The notes: generated by a model from the letters alone, not told the origin. A stretch of DNA of 64,000 nucleotides from Psychrobacter sp. 4Bb (GCF_002836735.1 NZ_PJAS01000052.1:62001-126000), one strand, 5' to 3'. Numbered from the stretch's first letter, positions 10,001 through 19,371 are shown. Program-made: numbers and translations.

Positions 10001-11033
10001 TACCACTACATTGCTTGTCACTTAGAGGTGAAATATAACTGCCATCTTTCTTAGAATCACTTATTGATTTCGTAAAGCCACTATATGAGTTATCGTTTGC
10101 AAAATAAGTACGACCACTGTCATTTCTATGGTCAAGATTAGAACTGACGCTATAATTTGGCAATACATTAGAGTTCGATGACCATGTACCCCAACTATTA
10201 CAATCATATACGAATATGTCTATTTCTGGATCAAATGTTAGTGTGGTTTGGTTACCGTAACACCTACGCCAGTAAGCCGAACCATTAAAATATTCTCGCT
10301 CAGCGACAACCGTAACATCAGATGTTCTAGTACCCATCATATAAGCACCAGACTCAGCAAGAGCACTAGCTGTTGGAGTACCACCGTTTGCACTTAAACT
10401 GATAGCATTATCTATCAAATCTACCCGCTGCTCAGCTGTTAGATCCTTTGTGGGGACTAAGACTACTCCTTTACGGCTGTCTACGGGATAGTGTCCCATA
10501 CCCATAGCGTAATCGTCTGGCAGTGAGCCTGTATCTTTTATGCTATTGCCTACATAAACTTCATCAGCAAGTAACTCTATAAGCGCTACTTGCAAACGCG
10601 CCATGAGGGTACGAGCAATTGTATTGCCACTACCATCTTTACAAGTAGGAAATGTAATATTTGCGTTTTTAAGGAGTGGCGCATTTTTATCTACTACTGT
10701 ATTACCTTCATCGTTCCTAAATAGTCCGTCAGGCTTACTGGCATCAAGCTTTCGCTGATACACTACCAAACGAATGTCACCAGTATTACTATTGTAATTA
10801 CGGCAACCACTATTACCACCCATACTCCCTGAAGTATCCAGCATCATAAAAATAGATGCCGTACCTGGCTTAGCCGCCTTATATATCTCAAGATCACCGA
10901 TAGGTTTTCTGTCACTCGTCACTGTAGCACCATTGGCAGGCACTAGACTTGTTATGGCGATTGTCACCGCTGCCGTTAACGCTTTAATAGGCCATGTTTG
11001 TCGTTTAGACCTTTGACTCATTAACTGTTTCAT
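7041..11033 (-). CDS. pilY1: PilY1/PilC-type pilus tip adhesin with VWA domain
   Basis: A large secreted tip protein of the type IV pilus, thought to promote pilus extension and to act as adhesin and mechanosensor. An N-terminal signal peptide has a probable cut near residue 36 (..VPANGA). A von Willebrand A domain begins at about 60 with the MIDAS D66-T-S-G-S70. The C-terminal half is a PilC/PilY1 beta-propeller containing the calcium loop DRDNDGLMDH. At 1330 aa it is slightly longer than P. aeruginosa PilY1 (about 1160). Many Cys residues in the N-terminal half suggest disulfides. It lies directly downstream of pilX, as in Pseudomonas. Confidence 0.95.
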   Translation of the reverse strand: MKQLMSQRSKRQTWPIKALTAAVTIAITSLVPANGATVTSDRKPIGDLEIYKAAKPGTASIFMMLDTSGSMGGNSGCRNYNSNTGDIRLVVYQRKLDASKPDGLFRNDEGNTVVDKNAPLLKNANITFPTCKDGSGNTIARTLMARLQVALIELLADEVYVGNSIKDTGSLPDDYAMGMGHYPVDSRKGVVLVPTKDLTAEQRVDLIDNAISLSANGGTPTASALAESGAYMMGTRTSDVTVVAEREYFNGSAYWRRCYGNQTTLTFDPEIDIFVYDCNSWGTWSSNSNVLPNYSVSSNLDHRNDSGRTYFANDNSYSGFTKSISDSKKDGSYISPLSDKQCSGNGIYLLTDGEPNGTNEATSRTIMNESLSGSTSSLSLGSSCNALQGGGWECTAEYAALLRNPASNTKGLPIKTATVGFGNAFAGLTGTRPITVNGEVKTVVDCSSGNVNQDTRNLCRLGERRGDNETKTYGDGGFYYTENSEEIAASIVDFSASLVQIINTAPSGTITIPEDPYRAANQLPYAYLPMLDPDIVSTASIWKGNLKKYNLDQGTLFGRGSNKLYKDIAGNLDENTQDEWQTANFVVEGKAANNNIAAGGVYAQLQAPSAGLGSVRTLYVEDYTTATDKTPMLRKVGVDSSGKPFGFDKLKDTVAYSQLNQRRLLSFLGFGGVLTNDGQPTTPLTTETNNLSLTKPTNEVKLLGGVVHSKPEAVSYGSKLDDKGSIVDPREDYLLFGSMDGALHLVDAKAGKEEFAIIPREMLINQPEALVENSKKEISKIGQPYFGVDAPWLVKTDYAYDLPGGKVTVDQASGKGMFAYGGLRMGGDSFYGMNITKRSEPKMLFTITPQGISSTTPGVSSTAGFTRLGQIWSKPVAAKIRLTKGSDPKKNAAPTDVLIFGGGYDMQYETDGYVATTSAPAKGNAIYMINAKTGKLIWSTSSEGTSGVNVKTDTMINSITGGITVLDRDNDGLMDHLYAADLGGQVFRADFENARIAQFGFAAVNSFTNKGVTRILDAAPTDKKLAYRFYESPVVSFYRREKGPDTGKLFAMVNVISGNRSAPLSTLRNNNGYANRVYGIIDNDVTNKDLYNSGFTKTIANLTEAKLVNLGSAIPTIGSATTDIARESKKNDAIKSMIGVAKSGTTPAAPATKNGWYYPLTRFDGYNNVRYNKGVGESTVINNLLYTTVYNPDKVYGNTASCSAKIMGGSERQLYCLPYGVCMDETSITGTGGFTPAGQGIQELAIGAYNADNTDIKVLIGTTTIADRIDAAKRAKYGTDGFKDSSNIKDLYPGENNSATQNNGDGSAVEFLFNERYTLQPKAWYERKKQ

Positions 11034-11111
11034 GACCTATTCCTTAATATAAATGATAGCAGAGTAGCGATAACACTATTCAATATGGCAAATAACAAAA
11101 TATAGTATTTG

Positions 11112-11939
11112 TTAGCTAGATGGCAAGGTACACAGTAATCCTGCGCCTTCACCAAAATCGACACATTTGGTACGTAACGACTGGTTCTCAACATCGGCCA
11201 TTTCATAAATGATCTTATTGGGTACACCAGCTTCTGCCATACAACCGCCAATCGTATCTGTATAGTCAGCAGCAGACGCTGTATGCAATCTACTGGTCTG
11301 CTTGAAGCAGTCTATATTACCTAGATTAGTGTTTCCGTAAGCGGGTAATACAGCTGTACTGTTGATATCGAACATAAATGCCTTACTTGATATCAAACTA
11401 CTTCCTTGCCCTATACTGTAACTACCGAATGCTTCGTTCTCTGCATTTGGTGGTGTTAGCGATACGTTCACCTGCGTCATACTAGTATTACGACTGCTAA
11501 TATAATCACTTGATTCAGTAGAATCGCAATAGCCCGTACTTGTTAACGAACCATCTGGCGTTATGATTGAAGTTTTATTGACATTGAATAACTGATCACG
11601 TGGACGGAAGCAAAAGACATATTCATTCTCGACACTATAATCAGACAAGATAAAATGACCAAAAGGGCCACCACGCGATATCATAGCATCGTAAGCATCT
11701 GAATCACTGCTGCCATTAATACTTTGCTCTATATTTTGGTTAGCATTATCTGCTGACTGTAGTAGTAGTGCATTAATTTGGTCACTAGTGGCGAGCTTCA
11801 GGTCCGTGCTACTTTGCTTTACCGCAATAACGCCCCCCAATATAATCAAAACCAAGAACAATAGAACTACGATAAGTACTGCACCTTGTTGACTAGATGG
11901 TGGCACTATGGAGCGCTGATATCGCTGATAATTTGACAT
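11112..11939 (-). CDS. pilX: Minor pilin PilX-like
   Basis: A 275-aa protein. The N-terminus has the PilX-type prepilin signature QQG|AVLIVVLLFLVLIILGGV, with Ala rather than Phe at +1 and no Glu5, as known for PilX/GspK-like subunits. The rest is a Ser/Asn-rich globular domain with several cysteines. It sits between pilW (12 bp away) and pilY1 (78 bp away) in the conserved order fimU-pilV-pilW-pilX-pilY1. It probably sits at the very tip, bridging PilY1 to the other minor pilins. Confidence 0.85.
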   Translation of the reverse strand: MSNYQRYQRSIVPPSSQQGAVLIVVLLFLVLIILGGVIAVKQSSTDLKLATSDQINALLLQSADNANQNIEQSINGSSDSDAYDAMISRGGPFGHFILSDYSVENEYVFCFRPRDQLFNVNKTSIITPDGSLTSTGYCDSTESSDYISSRNTSMTQVNVSLTPPNAENEAFGSYSIGQGSSLISSKAFMFDINSTAVLPAYGNTNLGNIDCFKQTSRLHTASAADYTDTIGGCMAEAGVPNKIIYEMADVENQSLRTKCVDFGEGAGLLCTLPSS

Positions 11940-11951
11940 ATCGCCTCTTTT

Positions 11952-12920
11952 TTATGACGTGACATTAGATTTTAGACCAGTAACAGACATGACACGAGCA
12001 CTTCGCAACGTAATAGTAGATTCATAACTACGACGATAATAATTTTCATTCATACTAACAGTATTTAGCTTCTGTTCCGTTCCTAGCACCACAAACTTTC
12101 CTTTATCCTCAGTTGCTAATTCACTTTCAGGATCTTCTATTAACGGAGTAGTACTACGAACAATTACTCCAAGTTTGATAGTGGTGATTGCAGGTTTTTC
12201 TGTGAGCGTTAAATAGGTATTCGCTGGCATATAGCTCAATTGTGAAACATCGGTCATCGTTCCCAATAAAACTTTAAACTGATCTACTGCAGGTATAATC
12301 ACTTCTCCAGTACCAGTAAATCCAGTACCAGTAAATGCTGTGACTATTGCCCCTTCTTCATCAACTCGACCAGCAGCGCAAGCCAATACTAAATCAGTGG
12401 CAGCACCACCTGTAGCCTTACGTATAAAATAGCGTTCAACCACCCAATCACTGCTACCTGATGCAATCTCTGTTCCTTCACAATCATATAACGATGCTGA
12501 AGTTATGTTTTTATATTGAATAGTTAATTGGTCACTTTCAATACCAACTATATTTGATAAGCCTGTCCAACCGTCACTATCAGCACTTACAGTTAAGTAT
12601 TTTTCATCAGTAGCATTGCTATTACCTAAATTATTTGTAGTTAGCACAATACCACTATGAGGAGTTGTACTCGTAATATTACTTATTGGGTTCCCTAAGT
12701 TCGCTAAGCGAATATGGTCATCAACTGCTTGCAGTGCAAATATTGTAGTATCTTGTACCTCAGAGGCGCTTTGCTGCACCACACTCGTACGAGCACTAAT
12801 AATATAAACTTGTATTACAGCCGCTGAAACTAGTAGGCCTAATACTAAGGAAATAATCAGCTCAATCAGAGTAAAACCTGAAGAGCTATTATTGAAATGG
12901 CTTACCTGGTTATTATTCAT
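11952..12920 (-). CDS. pilW: Minor pilin PilW
   Basis: 322 aa from the chosen ATG. The leader MNNNQVSHFNNSSSG is followed by FTLIELIISLVLGLLVSAAV, with Glu5 present, and a long C-terminal domain of the PilW family. The reading frame extends upstream to 12983. I start it at the ATG at 12920, whose first base is shared with the pilV stop (TAATG), a classic translational coupling, because this gives a normal leader. It is part of the minor-pilin priming complex with FimU, PilV and PilX. Confidence 0.88.
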   Translation of the reverse strand: MNNNQVSHFNNSSSGFTLIELIISLVLGLLVSAAVIQVYIISARTSVVQQSASEVQDTTIFALQAVDDHIRLANLGNPISNITSTTPHSGIVLTTNNLGNSNATDEKYLTVSADSDGWTGLSNIVGIESDQLTIQYKNITSASLYDCEGTEIASGSSDWVVERYFIRKATGGAATDLVLACAAGRVDEEGAIVTAFTGTGFTGTGEVIIPAVDQFKVLLGTMTDVSQLSYMPANTYLTLTEKPAITTIKLGVIVRSTTPLIEDPESELATEDKGKFVVLGTEQKLNTVSMNENYYRRSYESTITLRSARVMSVTGLKSNVTS

Positions 12921-13639
12921 TAGTATGCCTCCGAGATAAGGCATTGACTGCCGATATGATAGGTACCATTTATCTTTCCACAAGCATCTACCTCTGTATC
13001 GTCTAATATTGGCTTAGTACCATTCCATGCGGTAATAATACACATTTGTTGTTGTATAGCATTCGCAGAGCTTCCAGGACAGGTAGCAATACCGACAGCA
13101 ATATTTTCATCAGCTGCCATCTTTTTGATCATAAGCCCATCACGAGCAGCAAGCTCATTAATAGTACAAGATTGTTTTGGTACAATTTTGCCACCTATAT
13201 TGCTAGTAGTAGTAGATAAGCAATTTTCACCACTAGCTAAAATACTTACTGTTTTACTGACGGTGGTCTTGGTACCATCGCTATTAGTTTTAACATATGA
13301 GATAACCACTGTATCAGTAGCCGAACTATTTATTACAGCCTGTATAGTTGGAGTGACTTTTGCTCGTTCAGCTAAGGATAACTCAGAAAACTCTGTCGAG
13401 AGTATGCTCTCAAAAGGAGGTGCGCTACTATCTTTAATATATGCCTCTGGATAGCCACGCATCACTTCAGCTAAATTGCGAACCACTGTTAAAGATTTGG
13501 TTCTAACTAAACTCTCGTCAGTGGCTGTAATTGCACGCATTTGTAGCGCACTAAAGCCCAATATCGCAATGGATAGTAGTAAAACAGCCACTAATACCTC
13601 TACTAAACCAACACCTCGTTGAAAGCTTGACCCATTCAT
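12920..13639 (-). CDS. pilV: Minor pilin PilV
   Basis: A 239-aa prepilin. The short leader MNGSSFQRG precedes VGLVEVLVAVLLLSIAILGF, then SALQMRAITATDES, the family pattern for PilV (G|V-G-L-V-E-V). It overlaps the upstream fimU-like gene by 4 bp (ATGA) and pilW by 1 bp, so all three are translationally coupled. The C-terminal region contains four to five cysteines. The role in the pilus priming complex is inferred from family and operon. Confidence 0.88.
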   Translation of the reverse strand: MNGSSFQRGVGLVEVLVAVLLLSIAILGFSALQMRAITATDESLVRTKSLTVVRNLAEVMRGYPEAYIKDSSAPPFESILSTEFSELSLAERAKVTPTIQAVINSSATDTVVISYVKTNSDGTKTTVSKTVSILASGENCLSTTTSNIGGKIVPKQSCTINELAARDGLMIKKMAADENIAVGIATCPGSSANAIQQQMCIITAWNGTKPILDDTEVDACGKINGTYHIGSQCLISEAY

Positions 13640-14124
13640 TGACAGCTACCTCCTACTTGGTCAGTAATATTAGCAACTCTACTCACTGAAATTACTCTTG
13701 GTTGCACTGAAGTATTGCTATCACAGACAGTGTAAGTGACTGTAGCAGTGACTCGTTTACTAGGTTCAAAGGTTATAGTTTCTGGTGCTGATACAATTTC
13801 ACTTTCATCATTATAGCTATAGTTAGCAATAGGATCTGCTTCTGATCCTGAAATGGTAATGACTTTAGGATTACTATCATTATCATAGCTTAAAGTAATG
13901 TTTTGACGACGAATAATACTTTCAGCTTTGGCTTCTTTCAGTGCATTAACTAAAGTAGCTGTTGTCGACTTCACGCGCTGGTTTGCAAGTTGGGTGCTAA
14001 TATTAGGCGCCGCAATACCTGCAATAATGGCAAGAACAGCAATGGTTACCATTAATTCAATTAAGGTAAAACCTAAGCTTACGTTCTTCAGCTTAGGTAG
14101 TGGAGTGTTCAAAGATGCATTCAC
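13636..14124 (-). CDS. fimU: Minor pilin FimU/FimT (GspH family)
   Basis: A 162-aa prepilin, first gene of the minor-pilin operon. A 17-residue leader ends NVSLG before FTLIELMVTIAVLAIIAGIA, followed by PNISTQLANQRVKSTTATLVNALKEAKAESIIRRQ. That helix and pattern are typical of FimT/FimU/GspH. Two cysteines (VCDSN and the terminal SCQ) probably form the C-terminal disulfide. It is likely the linker between the tip minor pilins and the PilA shaft. The promoter must lie in the 325-bp gap upstream, but I could not identify it. Confidence 0.87.
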   Translation of the reverse strand: MNASLNTPLPKLKNVSLGFTLIELMVTIAVLAIIAGIAAPNISTQLANQRVKSTTATLVNALKEAKAESIIRRQNITLSYDNDSNPKVITISGSEADPIANYSYNDESEIVSAPETITFEPSKRVTATVTYTVCDSNTSVQPRVISVSRVANITDQVGGSCQ

Positions 14125-14449
14125 ATCGTGTTCCTATTTAAAACTGCGATTATCTGTCTTTTACTTATGGCATATTGATTATGAGTATCTTATATTGTTG
14201 CCTTACTACCATGATTTTCTACATATATTTATTTAATAACATGCAATTTTCATTCCACGATATCTAATAAATACCATCTAGAAATAACTACAGGCGCTTC
14301 CTAGCCTCCTTCACTCATATATTAGTCCGCCAAAAGATAACTTAGACATTTAGATCAGAACAACAAATTAGTATACATAACTATAATAATATAGCGTTAA
14401 GGAAATATATTAGCAATAATTAGATATTGTTGACAAAGATGTATTGAGC
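14125..14449. other. AT-rich intergenic region upstream of fimU
   Basis: 325 bp of AT-rich DNA between comF and the minor-pilin operon, expected to hold the fimU operon promoter. TATACT-like hexamers occur (for example near 14371) but none has a convincing -35 partner. I saw no sigma-54 element, repeat or small gene. Confidence 0.4.
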
Positions 14450-15286
14450 TTAGGATTTGCTGCCATGTGCTAATACGTAAGCAGAAATTTGATAACTATT
14501 ATTGCTGCTATCCGTTGCTGATTTTATTGATGCAGGTGGAATGAATGCTCGCGCTAATGCTTGTAAGCTTGCACCTGTGGTAGATACGTCATCGAATAGT
14601 ATTAAGCGTTTTTTAGGAGGGTTTTCGATTAGAGCAAAGGCATTATCTAAGTTACTAAGACGTTCGGCACGAGACAGTCCCTGCTGACTAACTGTATCGT
14701 CAATACGCTTAACGCCTTGCCATACAGGAATTTGCCAATGTTTAGACAATTGAGCAGATAGAATACTGACAGGATCGAACCCACGTTTGACCAATCGTTG
14801 ACTTGTCGTTGGCATAGCGACAATCACGCTGTTATTGCGATGACAACCGTGTGGACGCGGTAATTGACGTATGGCATGTAATAGTAACGGCAATTTCGTC
14901 ATATCCTCTTGATGCTTAAATGCTCGGATAGCTTGACGTATTGGATACTCGTAGTAAGTAGAGGCTTGGATAGATAGAGATATACTAGGAACGATATCAA
15001 CTTCAAAAGGTCTTGGTAACCAAGTGATATCGTTGTGACAGTGATCACAAAGTAAACCACTGCTCAAATGGCTGTTTGCTTGATGAACGATATTAGTAAG
15101 AAAAGAGTGTTTCTTTAAGGCTGTCCGTGTAGGCGGCGTGTCCGTTATATTATGTATACTAGATTGCGCTTGATGGTGCAGTAGTTGAGATTGTGGTGTA
15201 CTACGATAAATACGGCATAGTTGGCAGCGCATATCCATATACTCTGCCAACCACAGTCCAGTTTGATAAGGCGCTAAGCGGCGCAT
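14450..15286 (-). CDS. comF: ComF family phosphoribosyltransferase-like protein
   Basis: A 278-aa ComF/GntX-type protein. The N-terminal CxxC pairs (RCQLC and LLCDHC) fit the family zinc-finger region. The C-terminal half has the PRTase fold, with the PRPP-binding signature LILFDDVSTTGASLQA and the preceding KRGFDPVSILSAQLSK motif. ComF proteins are needed for natural transformation in Haemophilus and Acinetobacter-type bacteria, probably in cytoplasmic handling of imported single-stranded DNA. The neighbouring type IV pilus block is consistent with that. It is apparently monocistronic. Confident for family, moderate for competence function. Confidence 0.88.
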   Translation of the reverse strand: MRRLAPYQTGLWLAEYMDMRCQLCRIYRSTPQSQLLHHQAQSSIHNITDTPPTRTALKKHSFLTNIVHQANSHLSSGLLCDHCHNDITWLPRPFEVDIVPSISLSIQASTYYEYPIRQAIRAFKHQEDMTKLPLLLHAIRQLPRPHGCHRNNSVIVAMPTTSQRLVKRGFDPVSILSAQLSKHWQIPVWQGVKRIDDTVSQQGLSRAERLSNLDNAFALIENPPKKRLILFDDVSTTGASLQALARAFIPPASIKSATDSSNNSYQISAYVLAHGSKS

Positions 15287-15361
15287 AAACTATTATTTGT
15301 CATAACTTATCATAAATTCCACCTATATTAGAGCCTTTCTCAAATTAATGTCCTTTCCGAA

Positions 15362-16810
15362 TTAAAGCCCTTTCCAATCGTTCAGTACGATACCGAAGCC
15401 GATAGAGGTATTTTCATGATTATAATCAATGATTGACTCACCATAGCCTTGGAATAGCTGAACCATACCATTAACGTGCTCTGAGATAGGATAGATATAG
15501 TCGATTTGCGCAGCACCTTTATTGGTGCCTGGATTGTAGCGCAAGGTACCGCTAATGCTCTGATCAGCAGGCAAATCGTACAAGAATTTGATATCACCAT
15601 AGCCCATGTAGTCTTCGATATCTGGATTATCATCATCGCTACTACTTTCGTTATTTACTCGAGCCCATAGGCGCGGTATGACTGAAAGTCTGCCCCACTC
15701 TGCGCCCGCCATGAGGTAAGCACGATTCCATGAACGTGATAATGGATCATCTTGTCCATTCGAGTGATGCACAGCACCTGCGCCCAACATACGCAGACGT
15801 CCACCAAAAGGCAAATCTGCTGTCACAGGTTGGGTTAAGAATATTTCAGGTTGATAATCGGTAGCACGGAATGGACGTGAGTTGTCTTCGTTATAAACTT
15901 GCCAATGTGATTCTTGGGTATAACCAAACCATAGGTCAGCACTGGTATCAAACAAATCTTCTGCGACTTTTGTTTTTAGGGATAATTGGAATTTTAGCTC
16001 AGTTTCGCGTATGTCATTAGAATCAAAAGGATCTGTTTCTTGCGATGGTGTACTTGGATTTAAATTGGGATCGAAAGTATAAAATAATGGCAACAGATAC
16101 GTCGGCCGATATGGTCTAACCGTCCAAGTACCACGCTCACTGTTTTTATCTAGGTCATAAGATAGACTGAGTGGCGAGAATTTTTCGATGTCTGTTTGAG
16201 TGACACCGATATTTTCTAAAATTTGTGCCTCGCTATTCGTTTCAGCATCTACTTCTACGTTGCCATTTGCCTTCAATTTGCTGGCTGCTGTTTGCTGGTT
16301 GGTCATTAAGATGGTGTCTGCATCTTCAACTGTCGTCCCACTCATCGCCGTTTGAGACTCAGCCAATATCACTTTTGGATTACCTGAGACCGTACTTTGA
16401 AAAGTTTTTGCCAAATCAATTGGTTGTTTGGTCGAGGTATAGCTTGGTGTCTTACCTTGTTCAGCTACTTTATCAAAACAAGCGAGGCGAGCAGCACTAG
16501 ACTGAACTTGGGTACATTCAGAAAATAGCTTGGCTTGCTGAGCAATAAATTCTTTGCTAATTATTTTGCCACTTTGTGTACTTATATCAGAAGATATCGC
16601 ACCGTTATCGAGACTTTGTGATAGGTCAAGATCCTCGTATTCAAACGCAGCTTCAGGTGCTGGCAGTTCGTTATAGGTTTGAGAATCATCAGCAGCTTGT
16701 ACTTGTATCGCGGTACAACTCAACGCAAGCGCAACTGCAATACGAAGAGGCATATGCGCATTCTGGTAAGACGGCTGTTGGTGACGCTGAGTAATGGTAT
16801 GGGCAAACAT
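15362..16810 (-). CDS. pldA: Outer membrane phospholipase A (OMPLA)
   Basis: A calcium-dependent outer-membrane phospholipase that degrades misplaced surface phospholipid. The catalytic motif HHSNGQ has His348 and Ser350 in the OMPLA arrangement, followed by the conserved LSRSWNRAYL. The C-terminus is a beta-barrel ending in GFGIVLNDWKGL. A signal peptide ends near ..IQVQA. At 482 aa it carries an extension of about 200 residues before the barrel compared with the roughly 270-residue E. coli enzyme. That extension is Thr/Asn/Gln-rich and includes a small Cys pair (SECTQVQ..LACFDKV). Long N-termini are plausible for Moraxellaceae homologues. Confidence 0.93.
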   Translation of the reverse strand: MFAHTITQRHQQPSYQNAHMPLRIAVALALSCTAIQVQAADDSQTYNELPAPEAAFEYEDLDLSQSLDNGAISSDISTQSGKIISKEFIAQQAKLFSECTQVQSSAARLACFDKVAEQGKTPSYTSTKQPIDLAKTFQSTVSGNPKVILAESQTAMSGTTVEDADTILMTNQQTAASKLKANGNVEVDAETNSEAQILENIGVTQTDIEKFSPLSLSYDLDKNSERGTWTVRPYRPTYLLPLFYTFDPNLNPSTPSQETDPFDSNDIRETELKFQLSLKTKVAEDLFDTSADLWFGYTQESHWQVYNEDNSRPFRATDYQPEIFLTQPVTADLPFGGRLRMLGAGAVHHSNGQDDPLSRSWNRAYLMAGAEWGRLSVIPRLWARVNNESSSDDDNPDIEDYMGYGDIKFLYDLPADQSISGTLRYNPGTNKGAAQIDYIYPISEHVNGMVQLFQGYGESIIDYNHENTSIGFGIVLNDWKGL

Positions 16811-17096
16811 AAGTGTCCTTTATCTAACTAGCATTAGCGCTAGCAGAGTATATGAGGTAATTAATATAGCCATTAGCGTTATCGCTAAAATAGAATTGAC
16901 TGAGACTATCAGCTAATCGCAGATATTAGGAGCGAAAAAAATGACAATTAGTGCCCCTGCTGCATTGTTTCTTTATTGTAATGAAAATATAAGCACGATA
17001 CTAGCTTTATCGATAGTTAAAATAAGCGTTTATCAATATAATTACTTATATAACAAATACTTAATAAACATTCTATAGTATGAATTTAAAGGCATC
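16811..17096. other. Intergenic region upstream of pldA
   Basis: AT-rich spacer between pldA and the dsbD terminator. It contains TAGCGCTA-type palindromes near 16830. A 46-codon ORF (16941-17081, plus strand) lacks a good ribosome site and was not called. No clear promoter was found. Confidence 0.4.
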
Positions 17097-17130
17097 AAAA
17101 AAGCCAGCATAATTTCTTAGTATACTGGCC
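17097..17130 (-). terminator. Terminator of dsbD
   Basis: The minus-strand stem GCCAGtaTA / TAtgCTGGC encloses a 9-nt loop and is followed by six T residues. It lies about 65 bp beyond the dsbD stop. Confidence 0.7.
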
Positions 17131-17194
17131 TTCTTAATATTCTTAAGAATTTTCGAAATATTACACTGGTTTCTTAAGTGTTCATTGTTAAATT

Positions 17195-19324
17195 TTAGTT
17201 GTTCAACGCCGATAATGTTTGCTCAAATTCTGAACGACCAATCTCACCAACTTGCTGATTTACTAGCTGACCATCAATATAATACAGTAGCGCTGGTGGA
17301 CCAAAGAGTTGGTAACGAGACAACACGGCTTTTGAGTCTGCCGTCGTTTCAGTAATATCGAGCTTTACTAGTTGCCAATCTTGCATCTGTGCTGGACGAT
17401 TATGAAACAGGTTCTTGTCCATAATGCGGCACTCAATACACCACTCTGCTGTCAGATCGACAATGACATTCGGATTGGCTGCGACAATGGCATCTAGCTC
17501 TGCAAGCGTCGTGATCGTCTTATCAGTGGTGCTATCACTATTCACTGGTTGACCAGATGTTGACTGTACCATCATCGGTGCTGCACCCAATGACGCTAAT
17601 GGATGTAAGCTATCGTCATTACCCAATGCAGCGCCGACTATTAAACACGCTGCCCAAATACCAGTGATAAGGCTTAATGCTTGGGTCAGCATACGACCTT
17701 TACCTAGCCAACTCCATGCCCATGTTGCCACGACCATAAACCATAACGCCCATACCATCAGCATGATTGGCGATATAAACACGCGCTCAATCAATAGCAG
17801 TGCCACGGCAAATAGCAATAAAGCAAAGCCTTGCTTAACCCAATTCATCCACTCGCCAGCCTTTGGCATAATCTTGCCTTGAGTCGCACCGATTAGAATA
17901 AGCGGCGCTGATAAACCAAAACCCAGCATGAATAAAGCGGCAAAGCCGAGCAACGGACTACCAATGGTAGAAACCGCTAATAATGCCCCAAATAATGGTG
18001 CAGAAACACAAGGTGACACGACTAGCGCTGATAAAAACCCAGCGAGCAAACTGCCGCCTGTACTACCAAGCTTACTGTCACCTGCTTGGCTTAAGCCTTG
18101 CATCTTTCGACTGATTGTATGCGGCAAACGTATACTAAAAAGCCCCAACATATATAGCGCGAGCAATATAAAAACGATAGCAAAGCTGATGAGAATGATC
18201 GGGTTCTGCAGCCAACCAATAATACCTAAAGACTCACCGAATACTGCAATGACAGCGCCCAAAATACCATAAGCAGTCGCTACCCCAATCGCGTAACTGG
18301 TGGTCAAGATGACACCGCGTTTGACCGTTGGGTTTTGTTCGCGGGCTACAATGTTGGCCACGATAGGTAACATCGGTAACACACATGGCGTCAAGGCCAA
18401 GCCTAAGCCTGCTAAAAATAATAGTACTAATGCCAGCCAAGGGTGAGAAGCCAAACCAAAAGGATCGGTATCAACAAAACTATTGTTTGATGCGTTTTCG
18501 CTATTGGCCGTCTCGCCTGTTACGCTGCTATTTGCTGCAGAAATCGTATTCGTCGCTGCATTACTATCTAAAGAATCATACTCTACAGCGCTGTCATCAA
18601 TGAGATCATAATCAATAGCCCCATCGTCTGTCAGTGCTTGCGCCTCATCAGGCAAAGTATTATCAAGAGCTGTTGAGCTTGCTTCCTCTGACGTCTCAGT
18701 AGCATTTATCGCTGAATTGGTCGAGCTCGCACTACTCTCACTATCTGCTGATACCTGCGTCGATGAAGCTGCAATATCGACAGTCGTATTAATCTTTTCA
18801 GGTGGATAGCACAGTCCTGCTTTTGCACAGCCTTGCCAGCCGACGACGATAGCGGCGTCTTCTATATTCTTGCCACTATTGTTTGTCAGTGTGGTGGTAG
18901 CGACCATATTCGCTTGGTCAAATACCAGTACTTTGCCAAATGTTGGATCATCTATCGAATATGGTGTCTGGCTAAAGGTAAAAGGTGCAGCCGTCACGCC
19001 AGCGGGTAGCGTAAGCTTAATTTGCTTTTTATAGACGTAATGTTCAGGAGTGATATCAAAATTAACAGATAACCGCGTACCTGCTTTAACAGGGGTGCTA
19101 TCTGTACTCACCTGAAACGCTTGATCTACTGGCAAAAACTTTGACTTCGATGAGCTTTCACTACTACCAAAAAGGTCGCCTAACCCTGCCGCTTGTACCG
19201 TCGATGTCGCTGATAAACCTGTCAACAATGAGCCACTAGCGATGGCAAGCGCTAAGATATGGGATTTTTTCGAATGGGTAGATACGCTAAATGATAAAGA
19301 CTTTGGTGATGTCTTGATGGACAT
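17195..19324 (-). CDS. dsbD: Thiol:disulfide interchange protein DsbD
   Basis: DsbD carries electrons from cytoplasmic thioredoxin across the inner membrane to periplasmic DsbC and cytochrome c maturation factors. All three modules are visible. After a signal peptide (cut near residue 46, VQAA) comes the alpha domain with C166 and C172, the family's six-residue spacing. A multi-helix beta domain follows, with ALTPCVLPMLP and VVSPCVSAPLFGALL. Last is a thioredoxin-like gamma domain with WCIEC (C629, C632). The 709-aa length exceeds E. coli's 565 because of an acidic Ser/Asp/Asn-rich linker at about 190-285. A free-standing copy of the alpha domain lies immediately upstream on the same strand, 47 bp away. 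Confidence 0.96.
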   Translation of the reverse strand: MSIKTSPKSLSFSVSTHSKKSHILALAIASGSLLTGLSATSTVQAAGLGDLFGSSESSSKSKFLPVDQAFQVSTDSTPVKAGTRLSVNFDITPEHYVYKKQIKLTLPAGVTAAPFTFSQTPYSIDDPTFGKVLVFDQANMVATTTLTNNSGKNIEDAAIVVGWQGCAKAGLCYPPEKINTTVDIAASSTQVSADSESSASSTNSAINATETSEEASSTALDNTLPDEAQALTDDGAIDYDLIDDSAVEYDSLDSNAATNTISAANSSVTGETANSENASNNSFVDTDPFGLASHPWLALVLLFLAGLGLALTPCVLPMLPIVANIVAREQNPTVKRGVILTTSYAIGVATAYGILGAVIAVFGESLGIIGWLQNPIILISFAIVFILLALYMLGLFSIRLPHTISRKMQGLSQAGDSKLGSTGGSLLAGFLSALVVSPCVSAPLFGALLAVSTIGSPLLGFAALFMLGFGLSAPLILIGATQGKIMPKAGEWMNWVKQGFALLLFAVALLLIERVFISPIMLMVWALWFMVVATWAWSWLGKGRMLTQALSLITGIWAACLIVGAALGNDDSLHPLASLGAAPMMVQSTSGQPVNSDSTTDKTITTLAELDAIVAANPNVIVDLTAEWCIECRIMDKNLFHNRPAQMQDWQLVKLDITETTADSKAVLSRYQLFGPPALLYYIDGQLVNQQVGEIGRSEFEQTLSALNN

Positions 19325-19371
19325 GAATGGCTACCTATTATTACCGATATTTTAATCAACCTGCTCGCTAT

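Noticed and set aside
16941..17081. 46-codon ORF upstream of pldA (MTISAPAALFLYCNENIS...)
   Set aside because: Purine-rich sequence precedes the ATG, but there is no true Shine-Dalgarno motif. The translation is of AT-rich character and there is no context.
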